A stretch of DNA of 64,000 nucleotides from JAZKAR01 sp040389065 (GTDB lineage: Bacteria > Pseudomonadota > Gammaproteobacteria > Burkholderiales > Casimicrobiaceae). A model generated the notes under the pieces. That model was not told the DNA's origin and did no database searches. It saw only the letters and a list, made by a program, of their open reading frames with translations. Location of the stretch: contig JAZKAR010000020.1 in assembly GCA_040389065.1 (NCBI GenBank), positions 5,291 to 69,290 on the forward strand. Direction: 5' to 3'. Below are positions 8,053 to 17,138 of this stretch, piece after piece (positions within the stretch are counted from its first letter, which is position 1; every line of letters starts with the position of its first letter). Both the position numbers and the translations under genes were made by a program.

Positions 8053-10902
8053 ATGTCAGATTATCGTAAAACCTTAAATATGCCTGAAACGTCCTTTCCT
8101 ATGCGGGGAGACTTGGCAAAGCGTGAACCTTTATGGGTAGAGGCCTGGCATTCTCGTAAATTGTATCAACGGTTGCGCGAAAAAACGAAGGGTCGCCCCT
8201 TATTTGTATTGCATGATGGGCCACCCTATGCAAATGGTGATATTCATATTGGTCATGCGGTAAATAAAATCCTTAAAGACATTATTGTTAAAAGTAAAAC
8301 CTTAGAAGGTTTTGATGCCCCTTATGTACCGGGATGGGATTGCCACGGTTTGCCGATTGAGCATCAAGTTGAAAAACAGCATGGGAAAAATATTCCTCCT
8401 GAAAAAGCGCGAGAATATTGCCGAGAATTTGCGCAAAGCCAAATAGAACGTCAAAAAGCAGATTTTATTCGCTTGGGTGTATTAGGCGATTGGGACACTC
8501 CCTATCGAACCATGGCATTTGAGACCGAAGCAGAAGAAATTCGAGTGCTAGGAAAAATTTTAGAGCGCGGCTACATCTATCGTGGTTTAAAACCGGTCAA
8601 TTGGTGCATTGATTGCCGATCAGCATTGGCAGAGGCTGAAGTAGAGTATGAAGATAAAGTTTCTACCGCAATTGATGTAGGATTCATCGTAGATAAAGCG
8701 GATGTAGTCTCTTTGTTGGGTAAAAATGCAGATATTAGCGTTGAGAAGATTTTTGCGGATATAGAGCAAATAGAAGCTGTGATTTGGACAACTACGCCTT
8801 GGACCTTGCCTGCAAATCAAGCAATATGTGTTCATCCTGATTTACCTTATGTCATCATAAAATCAGGCAGTAAAGCATATATTTTGGCAGAGGCTCTATG
8901 GGAGTCTGCTGCTGAAAGAATGAAACTTGAAAACCCTCAAAGAGTTTGGCCTGTTGAGGGCAGCTTATCGCAGCTGGATGGTTTAACGCTTACGCGCTGC
9001 GAGGAATGGGGCAGAGGGCTGGAAGCACAGCATCCATTTCAGAATCGTAAAGTGCCTATCATTCATGGGGCGCATGTTACTACCGAGGCTGGAACAGGGT
9101 TGGTACATACAGCTCCGGCACACGGAGTGGATGATTTTAACGTTGCTAAGTTAGAAGGTGTGTCGCTAGATAACAACCCTGTAGGTAGTGATGGACGTTT
9201 TTTACCTAATGTACCTGATGTTGGCGGCTTAAGTATAAAAGAGGCTGAACCTATCATTTTAGAGTTGTTAAGCGCTCAAGGTTTACTCCATTCAAAGATT
9301 AAATATCCGCATAGTTACCCTCATTGCTGGCGTCATAAGACACCCATTATTTTTAGGGCAACAACGCAATGGTTTATTGGTTTGGAGCAAAAGGCTGGCA
9401 ATGAGAGTCAAACGCTTCGCGATATTGCGAATCAGGCGGTAGATAATACCGAGTTTTATCCTTCATGGGGGCGTGCACGGCTCGAGTCTATGATTCGTAA
9501 TCGGCCTGATTGGTGTATCTCGCGTCAAAGAAACTGGGGGGTTCCATTACCTTTTTTTGTGCATAAAGAAACGGGCGAACTGCATCCTGAAACACAAAGA
9601 ATTTTAAAAGAGGTCGCTGATAAAGTAGCCCGGCAAGGCCTAGATGTTTGGTTTGCTCTCACTCCCCAAGAATTAGGAGTAGATGAGAACCAATATGATA
9701 AATTAAAAGATACGCTTGATGTATGGTTTGATTCAGGTATTACTCACGCCTCTGTATTAAAGTCACGCCCCGATTTACAGTGGCCTGCCGACTTATACCT
9801 TGAGGGTTCAGACCAACATAGAGGATGGTTTCAATCATCATTATTAACTGCCTGTGCTTTAGAGGGCAAAGCGCCTTATAAAGCCTTATTGACACATGGT
9901 TTTGTGGTCGATGGGCAAGGTTATAAAATGAGTAAGTCTAAAGGTAACGTAGTTGCACCTCAGAAAGTTGCAGGTACGTTAGGGGCTGAAATGATCCGTT
10001 TATGGGCAGCTTCCACTGATTATTCAGGGGAAATGTCGATTTCGGATGCAATTCTAAAGCAGGTAGTAGAAGGTTATCGCCGTATTCGTAATACCTTACG
10101 TTTTTTGTTGGCGAATACGTCAGATTTTGATGTTGAAAAAGAGGTGTTGCCTGTTGATCAATGGCTAACGCTTGATAAATATATGCTGGCATTAACGCGA
10201 AGGTTAGAAAAAACGATTCGTGCTAAGTATGAGGCATATGATTTTCACGCTGTTGTTCAGGCTTTGCATGGCTTTTGCTCAGAGGAGCTTGGCGGTTTTT
10301 ACTTAGATATTCTTAAAGATCGTTTGTATACCTCAGGTGCGAAAAGTCATGCACGTCGCTCTGCTCAAAGCGCGCTTTTCTTGATTACGCAAGTATTGTT
10401 ACGCTTAATGGCACCTATTTTAAGCTTTACTGCAGAAGAAGCATGGGCAGTGCTAACACCCGATCAAGAAAGTAGTATTTTCTTTGAAAAATGGGGCAAC
10501 GTTTTACCCGAATGTTTAGAAGCTGAAGAAATGCTTTTGCTAGATCAGTGGGGCGCTATTCGCCTCGTCAGGGCAGATGTATTAAAAGCGCTTGAAACAG
10601 TCAGGCAAAATGGAGAAATAGGATCATCATTAGCAGCTCATCTTGATATTGAAGCTCCTGAGTCAGTGTTTGTGTCATTGCAAGCATTAGGAGAAGATCT
10701 CAAATTTATCATGATGACGTCGAGCCTGCATTTAACCTTAGGTAGCTCTCTGAAAATCAATGTTGCGCCCGCAGCAGGAACAAAATGTGAGCGTTGTTGG
10801 CATATTCGAGAAGATGTAGGAACGCATTCAAACTATCAAACAATCTGCGGTCGCTGTATCAGCAATGTGTATGGTGAGGGGGAGGTGCGTAAGCATGCCT
10901 GA
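8053..10902 (+). CDS. ileS: isoleucyl-tRNA synthetase
   Basis: 949 residues, the usual size of the bacterial-type enzyme. Class I signatures are intact: HIGH box in PYANGDIHIGHAVNKILKD near residue 60, KMSKS in GYKMSKSKGNVVAPQ near residue 625, the CP1 editing domain with TTTPWTLPANQ near 246, and a C-terminal zinc finger (CERCWHIRE...CGRC). It charges tRNA-Ile with isoleucine and edits valine. A purine-rich AAAGGAAGAAG lies just before ATG 8053. The end overlaps the lspA start by 8 bp, so the two are translationally coupled. Confidence 0.99.
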   Translation: MSDYRKTLNMPETSFPMRGDLAKREPLWVEAWHSRKLYQRLREKTKGRPLFVLHDGPPYANGDIHIGHAVNKILKDIIVKSKTLEGFDAPYVPGWDCHGLPIEHQVEKQHGKNIPPEKAREYCREFAQSQIERQKADFIRLGVLGDWDTPYRTMAFETEAEEIRVLGKILERGYIYRGLKPVNWCIDCRSALAEAEVEYEDKVSTAIDVGFIVDKADVVSLLGKNADISVEKIFADIEQIEAVIWTTTPWTLPANQAICVHPDLPYVIIKSGSKAYILAEALWESAAERMKLENPQRVWPVEGSLSQLDGLTLTRCEEWGRGLEAQHPFQNRKVPIIHGAHVTTEAGTGLVHTAPAHGVDDFNVAKLEGVSLDNNPVGSDGRFLPNVPDVGGLSIKEAEPIILELLSAQGLLHSKIKYPHSYPHCWRHKTPIIFRATTQWFIGLEQKAGNESQTLRDIANQAVDNTEFYPSWGRARLESMIRNRPDWCISRQRNWGVPLPFFVHKETGELHPETQRILKEVADKVARQGLDVWFALTPQELGVDENQYDKLKDTLDVWFDSGITHASVLKSRPDLQWPADLYLEGSDQHRGWFQSSLLTACALEGKAPYKALLTHGFVVDGQGYKMSKSKGNVVAPQKVAGTLGAEMIRLWAASTDYSGEMSISDAILKQVVEGYRRIRNTLRFLLANTSDFDVEKEVLPVDQWLTLDKYMLALTRRLEKTIRAKYEAYDFHAVVQALHGFCSEELGGFYLDILKDRLYTSGAKSHARRSAQSALFLITQVLLRLMAPILSFTAEEAWAVLTPDQESSIFFEKWGNVLPECLEAEEMLLLDQWGAIRLVRADVLKALETVRQNGEIGSSLAAHLDIEAPESVFVSLQALGEDLKFIMMTSSLHLTLGSSLKINVAPAAGTKCERCWHIREDVGTHSNYQTICGRCISNVYGEGEVRKHA

Positions 10903-11455
10903 TATTTCAAAGCCATCGCTCAATGCTGACGACTCCTTAACTAAATCTTCAAAGAGTACTGAAGAGGTTGTAGTAAATAAGCGGCTTCCTGTGTGGGTTT
11001 GGATTGCTACAGTATTGGTAGTGGTCTTTGATCAGTTTACGAAGTGGGTGGTATTAAAAACTATCCCATTTGGAGAAGTTAAGCCAGTTTTGCCCTTTTT
11101 AAGCTTTACGCTTACTTTTAACTCTGGCGCAGCGTTTAGTTTTTTGGCTTCTTCAGGAGGGTGGCAGCGCTATTTATTTACGGTAGTAGCTATTGTAGTT
11201 TCTATTTGGTTAGTTCAAGAGCTAAAAAAAACTTCCATAGCGTTGCAGCAGTGGGGATTACTCCTCATTTTAGGGGGGGCATTAGGCAACCTCTATGATC
11301 GTATCGCTTATGGGCATGTGGTTGATTTTATTTTGGTTCATTGGCAAAGCTGGTCGTTTTCAGTTTTTAATATCGCCGATTCTGCTATTAGTATTGGAGT
11401 TGCCTTACTTATTATGGCAATTATTTTAGATAAAACGCCGATTGAAAAGTCATAA
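10895..11455 (+). CDS. lspA: lipoprotein signal peptidase (signal peptidase II)
   Basis: 186 residues from ATG 10895, preceded by GGGGGAGG; an in-frame ATG at 10865 lies deeper inside ileS and has no comparable site. LspA cleaves the signal peptide of lipid-modified prolipoproteins in the inner membrane. Four membrane helices are visible, with the conserved FNSGAAFSFL near residue 80, GGALGNLYDRIAYGHVVDFI (first catalytic Asp) and FNIADSAISIG (second catalytic Asp). A Ser/Lys-rich extension of about 30 residues precedes the first helix and makes the protein slightly longer than typical. It overlaps ileS by 8 bp. Confidence 0.97.
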   Translation: MPDISKPSLNADDSLTKSSKSTEEVVVNKRLPVWVWIATVLVVVFDQFTKWVVLKTIPFGEVKPVLPFLSFTLTFNSGAAFSFLASSGGWQRYLFTVVAIVVSIWLVQELKKTSIALQQWGLLLILGGALGNLYDRIAYGHVVDFILVHWQSWSFSVFNIADSAISIGVALLIMAIILDKTPIEKS

Positions 11456-11568
11456 AGCAATGAATTTAAAAAAATTAAATATTTGTTTTTAAATATAATT
11501 TTTTGTTTTTGTTGGTGAAGGATTAAGGATTTATCGAAAAATCCGACTCACTAACAAGGGAATACCGC

Positions 11569-11574
11569 TATAAT
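11569..11574 (+). promoter_or_regulatory. candidate -10 box for the cytochrome oxidase operon
   Basis: TATAAT about 38 bp before coxB, in a 156-bp gap after lspA; only a weak -35 (CCGACT at 11543) is visible. This is the only good start signal in front of the long cox gene string. Confidence 0.35.
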
Positions 11575-11611
11575 GCGCAATCGACGTTTTGGTTAAGAGG
11601 ACGTGTTTTTT

Positions 11612-12742
11612 ATGAGGCAGAATCGGGGGTGGGGTGGCAAAGGCCTTCTCGCATCGGCTTTAGCGTTATGTCCCTGGCTGGCATGGGCAGAATACGCAAC
11701 GAATTTTCAAACTCCACAGAGTCCTATTGCTCGGCAGATTTACGACTTGCATATGATTATTTTATACATATGTGTGGCGATCTGCGTCGTGGTTTTCGGC
11801 GTGCTGTTTTATTCTTTATATGCACACCGTAAATCTCGTGGTGTAAAGGCAGCCCAATTTCATGAGAGTTTAACCGTCGAAGTTATTTGGACGATTATTC
11901 CCTTCATTATCCTGGTACTGATGGCAATTCCTGCTACAAAAACTATTTTGGATATGAAAGATACTTCACGTCCTGATATGACTATCAAAGTAACAGGTTA
12001 TCAATGGAAATGGCACTATGAATACATCAACGAAGAGATTGGCTTCTTTAGTACGCTGAAAACTACGTTGGCTGAGATTGAAAATCGTGCCCAAAAGCAA
12101 GAGCGTTATCTTTTAGATGTGGATAATCCTCTAGTTGTTCCCGTTGGTAAAAAAGTGCGTGTATTGCTAACTGCTAATGATGTTATTCATGCTTGGTTTG
12201 TTCCGGCCCTTGGCGTTAAGCAATCTACTATTCCTGGTTTTATCCGGGATACATGGTTCTTGGCTGAAAAAGAAGGTATTTATCGCGGGCAATGTGCTGA
12301 GTTATGCGGTAAAGACCATGCTTATATGCCTATTGTAGTCAAAGTGGTTTCGAACACTGAATATACTGCTTGGATTGCAGACCAGAGGAAAAAACTTGCT
12401 GCGCAACAAGATGACCCCAATAAGGTCTTTGCTAAGGAAGAGCTTATTACCCGTGGTGAAAAAGTATATACGGCTAATTGTGCTGCTTGTCACCAGGCAA
12501 ATGGTAAAGGCGGGAATGGAATACCAGCTTTAGATGGTTCTCCTGTAGTACGAGGGGCCAAAGCTGAACAGCAAACAGTATTGCTCAAAGGGCGAAATGG
12601 AAAAATGCCTGCATGGGCGCAATTGTCTAATGCTGATTTGGCTGCTGTAATGACATACACTCGTAATAGTTGGGGTAATAGTACAGGTGAAGTTATACAG
12701 CCCAAAGAATTTCAAGAACATCGTAAAACATTAGGTTTGTAA
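11612..12742 (+). CDS. coxB: cytochrome c oxidase subunit II with fused cytochrome c domain
   Basis: 376 residues from ATG 11612, with AAGAGGA about 11 bp upstream; the GTG at 11603 is too close to that site. Order: signal peptide (ends ...AWAEYA), two membrane helices, a cupredoxin domain with the complete CuA site (C228, C232, H236, M239 in CAELCGKDHAYM), then a C-terminal cytochrome c domain with CAACH at 290-294 and a downstream Met in NGKMPAWAQLS. This is the caa3-like arrangement, in which electrons enter through the attached heme c and pass to CuA and subunit I. It is the first gene of the oxidase cluster. Confidence 0.97.
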   Translation: MRQNRGWGGKGLLASALALCPWLAWAEYATNFQTPQSPIARQIYDLHMIILYICVAICVVVFGVLFYSLYAHRKSRGVKAAQFHESLTVEVIWTIIPFIILVLMAIPATKTILDMKDTSRPDMTIKVTGYQWKWHYEYINEEIGFFSTLKTTLAEIENRAQKQERYLLDVDNPLVVPVGKKVRVLLTANDVIHAWFVPALGVKQSTIPGFIRDTWFLAEKEGIYRGQCAELCGKDHAYMPIVVKVVSNTEYTAWIADQRKKLAAQQDDPNKVFAKEELITRGEKVYTANCAACHQANGKGGNGIPALDGSPVVRGAKAEQQTVLLKGRNGKMPAWAQLSNADLAAVMTYTRNSWGNSTGEVIQPKEFQEHRKTLGL

Positions 12743-12754
12743 TCGAGAGTAAAT

Positions 12755-14338
12755 ATGAGCGCCGTTTCCGATTTACATCATGATGATCATCATCATGATC
12801 AACCCAAAGGTTTGACACGTTGGTTGACCACAACGAACCATAAAGATATTGGTTCTATGTACTTAATTTTTAGCTTCCTCATGTTTTTAGTGGGTGGAGT
12901 TATGGCTTTAACTATTCGTGCCGAATTGTTTCAGCCAGGCTTGCAATTTGTAAAGCCAGAGTTTTTTAACCAGATGACCACACTTCATGGATTAATCATG
13001 GTGTTTGGGGCAATTATGCCAGCAGCAGTAGGCTTTGCTAACTGGATGATTCCTATGCTAATTGGTGCTTCCGATATGGCATTTGCTCGAATGAATAACT
13101 GGAGTTTCTGGCTATTGGTGGCTGGTGCATCTTTGTTAGTCATGTCGTTGTTTATGCCAGGCGGTGCTCCTGCAGCAGGATGGACGTTTTATCCTCCCCT
13201 ATCAGTTCAGGGTGGAATGGGCGTTGATTTCATGATTTTATCTGTTCACATATTGGGAATTTCTTCCATTATGGGTTCTATTAATATCATTGTCACTGTG
13301 CTTAATATGCGTGCACCTGGCATGACATTAATGAAAATGCCTATGTTTTGCTGGACATGGTTAATTACAGCGTATCTTTTGATTGCTGTGCTGCCTGTTT
13401 TGGCAGGATGTGTAACGATGTTGCTGATGGATAGACATTTTGGAACTAGCTTTTTTAATGCAGCGGGTGGTGGTGATCCCGTTATGTTCCAACATATATT
13501 CTGGTTTTTTGGTCATCCAGAAGTTTATATTATTATTCTTCCTGCATTCGGGATTATTTCTCAAGTGTTGCCGGTGTTTTCTCGCAAACCGTTGTTTGGC
13601 TATCATTCAATGGTATATGCAACAGGTGGTATTGCCAGTATGTCATTCATGGTATGGGCGCATCACATGTTTGATACCGGAATGCCAGCGATTGGTCAGC
13701 TTTATTTTATGTATGCCACCATGTTAATTGCTGTACCTACAGGTGTTAAGGTGTTTAACTGGTTAGCGACAATGTGGCGTGGAGCAATTACATTTGAAAC
13801 ACCTATGTTATTTGCTATCGGTTTCTTGATTTTATTTACCTTAGGTGGGTTTACTGGTTTGATTTTATCGGTAGCGGCAGTTGATATTCAACTACATGAT
13901 ACTTATTATGTAGTCGCTCACTTTCACTATGTAATGGTAGCCGGTGCGTTATTCTCCTTTTTCTCTGGAGCCTATTATTGGTTACCAAAGTGGACAGGGC
14001 GCATGTATAGCGAAACATTAGGAAAAGTTCACTTTTGGGCTTCCATGATTTTCTTTAACTTAACCTTTTTTGTGCAACACTTTTTAGGGTTAGCTGGAAT
14101 GCCTCGCCGTATTCCTGATTATCCTTTACAGTTTGCTGATTTTAATATGATTTCATCGATTGGTGCGTTTGGTTTCGGATTATCACAATTAATATTTGTA
14201 TGGGTAGTCATTCGTTGCTTGCAAGGTAAAGGTAAAGCGGCACCTGCTAGCCCATGGGAAAGTGCAGAAACCTTGGAATGGACAGTTCCTTCACCAGCAC
14301 CTCACCATACCTTTGAAGTAGCGCCTATTGTTAAATAA
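12755..14338 (+). CDS. coxA: cytochrome c oxidase subunit I (heme a / heme a3-CuB)
   Basis: 527 residues with twelve membrane helices, typical of aa3-type subunit I. Visible landmarks: TTNHKDIGSMYLIF at the N-terminus, the heme a ligand region MTTLHGLIMVFG, WFFGHPEVYI with the CuB His and the cross-linked Tyr, the following MVWAHHMFDTG pair, and HDTYYVVAHFHYVM with the heme a3 and heme a histidines. It reduces O2 to water and pumps protons in the inner membrane. The N-terminus is rich in His and Asp (residues 8-16). It follows coxB by 12 bp. Confidence 0.98.
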   Translation: MSAVSDLHHDDHHHDQPKGLTRWLTTTNHKDIGSMYLIFSFLMFLVGGVMALTIRAELFQPGLQFVKPEFFNQMTTLHGLIMVFGAIMPAAVGFANWMIPMLIGASDMAFARMNNWSFWLLVAGASLLVMSLFMPGGAPAAGWTFYPPLSVQGGMGVDFMILSVHILGISSIMGSINIIVTVLNMRAPGMTLMKMPMFCWTWLITAYLLIAVLPVLAGCVTMLLMDRHFGTSFFNAAGGGDPVMFQHIFWFFGHPEVYIIILPAFGIISQVLPVFSRKPLFGYHSMVYATGGIASMSFMVWAHHMFDTGMPAIGQLYFMYATMLIAVPTGVKVFNWLATMWRGAITFETPMLFAIGFLILFTLGGFTGLILSVAAVDIQLHDTYYVVAHFHYVMVAGALFSFFSGAYYWLPKWTGRMYSETLGKVHFWASMIFFNLTFFVQHFLGLAGMPRRIPDYPLQFADFNMISSIGAFGFGLSQLIFVWVVIRCLQGKGKAAPASPWESAETLEWTVPSPAPHHTFEVAPIVK

Positions 14339-14476
14339 AGAATAGTTGAGTGCGAATGTAATACTGCACGTAACAATTATCTTATTCTTGTTCTCAGTGT
14401 ACTTTATGTTTTCTTGGTGCACTGAGGTATTAGGTTAAAATTAAATATAATTGCTTTAAAAGATTTAAGGAACGAT

Positions 14477-14602
14477 ATGGGTATTTCTGATCAAGAGCTT
14501 AAGCGCAAAAATGTACGCTTAGGCTTATACCTTTTAGCCGTTGTTTTATGTCTATTTGGATTAGCTTTTTATAAGATGATGCATGTAGCACAAGTTCACT
14601 AA
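14477..14602 (+). CDS. small cytochrome oxidase assembly membrane protein (41 aa)
   Basis: A 41-residue ORF with an AAGGA site 7 bp before its ATG. It has a charged N-terminus (GISDQELKRKNVRL) and one membrane helix (LGLYLLAVVLCLFGLAFYKMM). Betaproteobacterial cox clusters carry a single-helix protein of about 40 residues exactly here, between coxA and ctaG, usually annotated as a cytochrome oxidase small assembly protein; size, topology and place all match. It ends 10 bp before ctaG. The function is not established from sequence. Confidence 0.8.
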   Translation: MGISDQELKRKNVRLGLYLLAVVLCLFGLAFYKMMHVAQVH

Positions 14603-14612
14603 GGTTACATGA

Positions 14613-15173
14613 ATGTCACAAAAGCCAAATGTAGTTGTCACAAAGGGTTTAGAGAAAGCAAAAACTCGTACTTTAAAGAAATTGCTTGTCATCTGTCTTG
14701 TGATGTTTGCATTTGGTTTTGCAATGATTCCATTTTATAAAAAAATTTGTGAAGTAACAGGTGTTAATTTATTAGGGCAGCCTGATATAACATCTGCTTC
14801 GCCAAGTAAAATAAGTGCGATAGATAACCAGCGGTTAGTACTTTTACAATTTGATGCTAATCAACGTGAAGGCTGGCAATTTAAGCCAGTAACTTCTCAG
14901 CAAATGGTTCATCCTGGAGCACTTATTAAAGCTGAATTTATTGCTAAGAATTTAACTGGATCGCGAGTAAAAGCGCAAGCTATTCCTAGTTATAGCCCAG
15001 CGTACTCTCAGCAATTTTTTCAAAAGTTAGAATGCTTTTGTTTTCGTCAGCAAATGTTTGAGCCATACGAAGAGAAAAGATTACCTGTAATTTTGCGTTT
15101 AGATCCCGCTTTACCAAAAGAAGCGAAGACCTTAACGTTGTCATATACTTTATTTCGTGTAGAAGGTGCCTAG
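14613..15173 (+). CDS. ctaG: cytochrome c oxidase assembly protein CtaG/Cox11 (CuB copper chaperone)
   Basis: 186 residues: one N-terminal membrane anchor (LLVICLVMFAFGFAMIPFY near residues 24-42) and a periplasmic immunoglobulin-like domain. The copper-binding CFCF motif is present in LECFCFRQQMFEP, and the C-terminus has the family's YTLFRVE ending. Cox11/CtaG delivers copper to the CuB site of subunit I. It lies between the 41-aa assembly protein and coxC. In many relatives a DUF2970 gene follows; here that protein is encoded elsewhere (38.2 kb). Confidence 0.95.
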   Translation: MSQKPNVVVTKGLEKAKTRTLKKLLVICLVMFAFGFAMIPFYKKICEVTGVNLLGQPDITSASPSKISAIDNQRLVLLQFDANQREGWQFKPVTSQQMVHPGALIKAEFIAKNLTGSRVKAQAIPSYSPAYSQQFFQKLECFCFRQQMFEPYEEKRLPVILRLDPALPKEAKTLTLSYTLFRVEGA

Positions 15174-15183
15174 GAGTTAAGCA

Positions 15184-16050
15184 ATGGCTAAAGTGCAAGC
15201 GTCCCCCTCATCTTATTATGTGCCTGGCCCCTCATATTGGCCTATTCAAGGTTCACTGGCATTATTCCTATTTGCGTTAGGGTCAGTAACATCAATGAAT
15301 GATTACCCTTGGGGTAAATTCGTTATGTTTGCAGGCTTAGCATTAATCTTTCATATGATGTGGGGATGGTTTAGCGAAGTAATCCGAGAAAGTTTAGATG
15401 GCAAATATAGTAAACGCATTGACATCTCCTTTCGTTGGAGTATGGCATGGTTTATTTTTTCTGAAGTTATGTTCTTTGCGGCTTTTTTTGGATCTTTACT
15501 TTATGTGCGATGGATTACGTTACCGGCATTAAGTACGTTTGATCAACATGCGTTCCAAAATTTATGGGGTGCATTTGGTGGGGTATGGCCTAGTGCAGGC
15601 CCAATCGGAAGTGAACGTTTTGCTCCGATGGAAGCATGGGGTTTGCCAGCCTTAAATACTCTTATTTTGATGGTTTCAGGGTTAACGTTAACTTGGGCTC
15701 ATTGGGGTATTGTTCAAGGTAAAAAAACACGCACAGTAGTAGGTTTAGCTCTGACTGTAGCCTTAGGCGCAACCTTTTTATATTGCCAAGCTACAGAGTA
15801 TATGCATGCATATTCCCACATGAATTTGAAATTAACCTCCGGAATTTATGGCTCACTATTTTATATAATGACAGGTTTTCATGGCTTGCATGTAACGATA
15901 GGAGCAATTTTTCTACTGGTTATGTTAGTGCGTGCCATGAAAAATCATTTTACGCCTCAACATCATTTTGCGTTTGAAGCAGCGGCATGGTATTGGCATT
16001 TTGTAGATGTGGTATGGATTTTATTATTTATTGTTGTTTATGTTTTGTAA
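15184..16050 (+). CDS. coxC: cytochrome c oxidase subunit III
   Basis: 288 residues with seven predicted helices. It begins with YYVPGPSYWPIQGSLALF, the typical subunit III start. It contains FRWSMAWFIFSEVMFFAAFFGSLLY with the conserved Glu, GFHGLHVTIGAIFLLVM, and ends FEAAAWYWHFVDVVWILLFIVVYVL, an almost invariant C-terminus in the family. It stabilises the oxidase core. It starts 10 bp after ctaG and is followed at once by a strong terminator, so the assembly genes downstream probably have their own promoter or rely on read-through. Confidence 0.98.
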   Translation: MAKVQASPSSYYVPGPSYWPIQGSLALFLFALGSVTSMNDYPWGKFVMFAGLALIFHMMWGWFSEVIRESLDGKYSKRIDISFRWSMAWFIFSEVMFFAAFFGSLLYVRWITLPALSTFDQHAFQNLWGAFGGVWPSAGPIGSERFAPMEAWGLPALNTLILMVSGLTLTWAHWGIVQGKKTRTVVGLALTVALGATFLYCQATEYMHAYSHMNLKLTSGIYGSLFYIMTGFHGLHVTIGAIFLLVMLVRAMKNHFTPQHHFAFEAAAWYWHFVDVVWILLFIVVYVL

Positions 16051-16067
16051 TAAATAATAGCGTTTTT

Positions 16068-16104
16068 AAAATAAGCGGTTATCACAATGATAACCGCTTA
16101 TTTT
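16068..16104 (+). terminator. intrinsic terminator after coxC
   Basis: Perfect 16-bp arms (AAAATAAGCGGTTATC / GATAACCGCTTATTTT), a 5-base loop and a following T-run. The leading A-run means it could also serve the converging small gene on the minus strand. Confidence 0.9.
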
Positions 16105-16159
16105 TTTTCTGATACATGACAGCAATCAGGGTAATAGTAGAGCTAAGAAATGATAGCGT

Positions 16160-16369
16160 TTATTGTTGTGAGTAAAATTTAGTTGCCACTACAATAATCA
16201 ATAGAGTAAAAGAAATACCTACTCTCCAGCTAAGAAATTTGACTGCTTTCAAAGATACATTATCATTTTTTTCATCCTTGGCTTTTTGAATGAAAATTTG
16301 AAAGAAGCTTTGCCCAAGGAAAAATAAAATTAAGATAATGAGTGCAAAAATAAGCAGTTTAAAATACAT
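16160..16369 (-). CDS. DUF2909 (twin transmembrane) protein
   Basis: 69 residues with two membrane helices (LLIFALIILILFFLGQSFF and VGISFTLLIIVVATKF) joined by a charged loop (KAKDEKNDN) and a conserved-looking KFLSWRVGIS before the second helix. DUF2909 proteins of this size and layout sit on the opposite strand between coxC and SURF1 in many betaproteobacteria. A role in oxidase biogenesis is inferred only from position. Confidence 0.75.
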   Translation of the reverse strand: MYFKLLIFALIILILFFLGQSFFQIFIQKAKDEKNDNVSLKAVKFLSWRVGISFTLLIIVVATKFYSQQ

Positions 16370-16427
16370 GGAAAAACCTTATTATTAGGTGTTACTAAAA
16401 GACATTAAATAGATTGTAGATAGTGCT

Positions 16428-17138
16428 ATGAATCGCTTTATATGGGGAATAATCGCTATTGTAGGAATTATCTTAACAATAGCGTTAGGTCAATGGCAAG
16501 GAAATAAGGCAAAGAGCAAAGCTCAATTAATTGAGCTATATCAATCAAGAGCGTTTAAACAAGCCGAATATATTGATATTAGTAAATTGAACGTTTGGTC
16601 GAAATTGCCTGAAAATGAATGGCGTGTTAAAAAAATTATATTAAAAGCTATTCCTAAGGGGCAACCGGTATACCAATGGATAGCTTATAACGGTCAGTGG
16701 GGCCGATGCGTTTATGGAGTATTAGCTTTAGATAACAATCAGGCAATTATCGCTAAGCTTGGGTGGAGAAAAGAGGCATTAAGCAATAACATCCCTGAAA
16801 CATGGGGAACGTTTAACAAGCGGTTTTTAGCACAAAATGAGTGGGAGGGGGTGCTATCTACCCCTGAAAAGCGCTTGTCATTAAACTCTAGCTTAACTGC
16901 AAAGATTGGGCATGCTATTGAGCGAGTAGACATAAAGGCATTTGAGAAGCTTTATAACACGGTAGTATTGCCTGCAGTATTAGAAGTAAGTTCACAACCT
17001 AAAGGATGTGAGTCAGTTTCTCCTACCGATTCTGCTATACAAAAACATCGTTCTTATCAGTTGCAATGGTATGGTATAGCAGTGTTAATTGCATTATTGT
17101 ATGGATATTATGGATTCTTTAAACGTGCAAAATCATAG
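16428..17138 (+). CDS. SURF1-family cytochrome oxidase assembly protein
   Basis: 236 residues with the SURF1 topology: one helix at the N-terminus (FIWGIIAIVGIILTIALGQWQGNKAK), a periplasmic domain, and one near the C-terminus (WYGIAVLIALLYGYYGFF). The first helix ends in LGQWQ, matching the family's LGxWQ motif. SURF1 helps insert heme a into subunit I. It is the first gene of the downstream assembly-factor group (SURF1, Sco-like, ctaA, ctaB, sco), whose members overlap or nearly touch. Confidence 0.85.
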   Translation: MNRFIWGIIAIVGIILTIALGQWQGNKAKSKAQLIELYQSRAFKQAEYIDISKLNVWSKLPENEWRVKKIILKAIPKGQPVYQWIAYNGQWGRCVYGVLALDNNQAIIAKLGWRKEALSNNIPETWGTFNKRFLAQNEWEGVLSTPEKRLSLNSSLTAKIGHAIERVDIKAFEKLYNTVVLPAVLEVSSQPKGCESVSPTDSAIQKHRSYQLQWYGIAVLIALLYGYYGFFKRAKS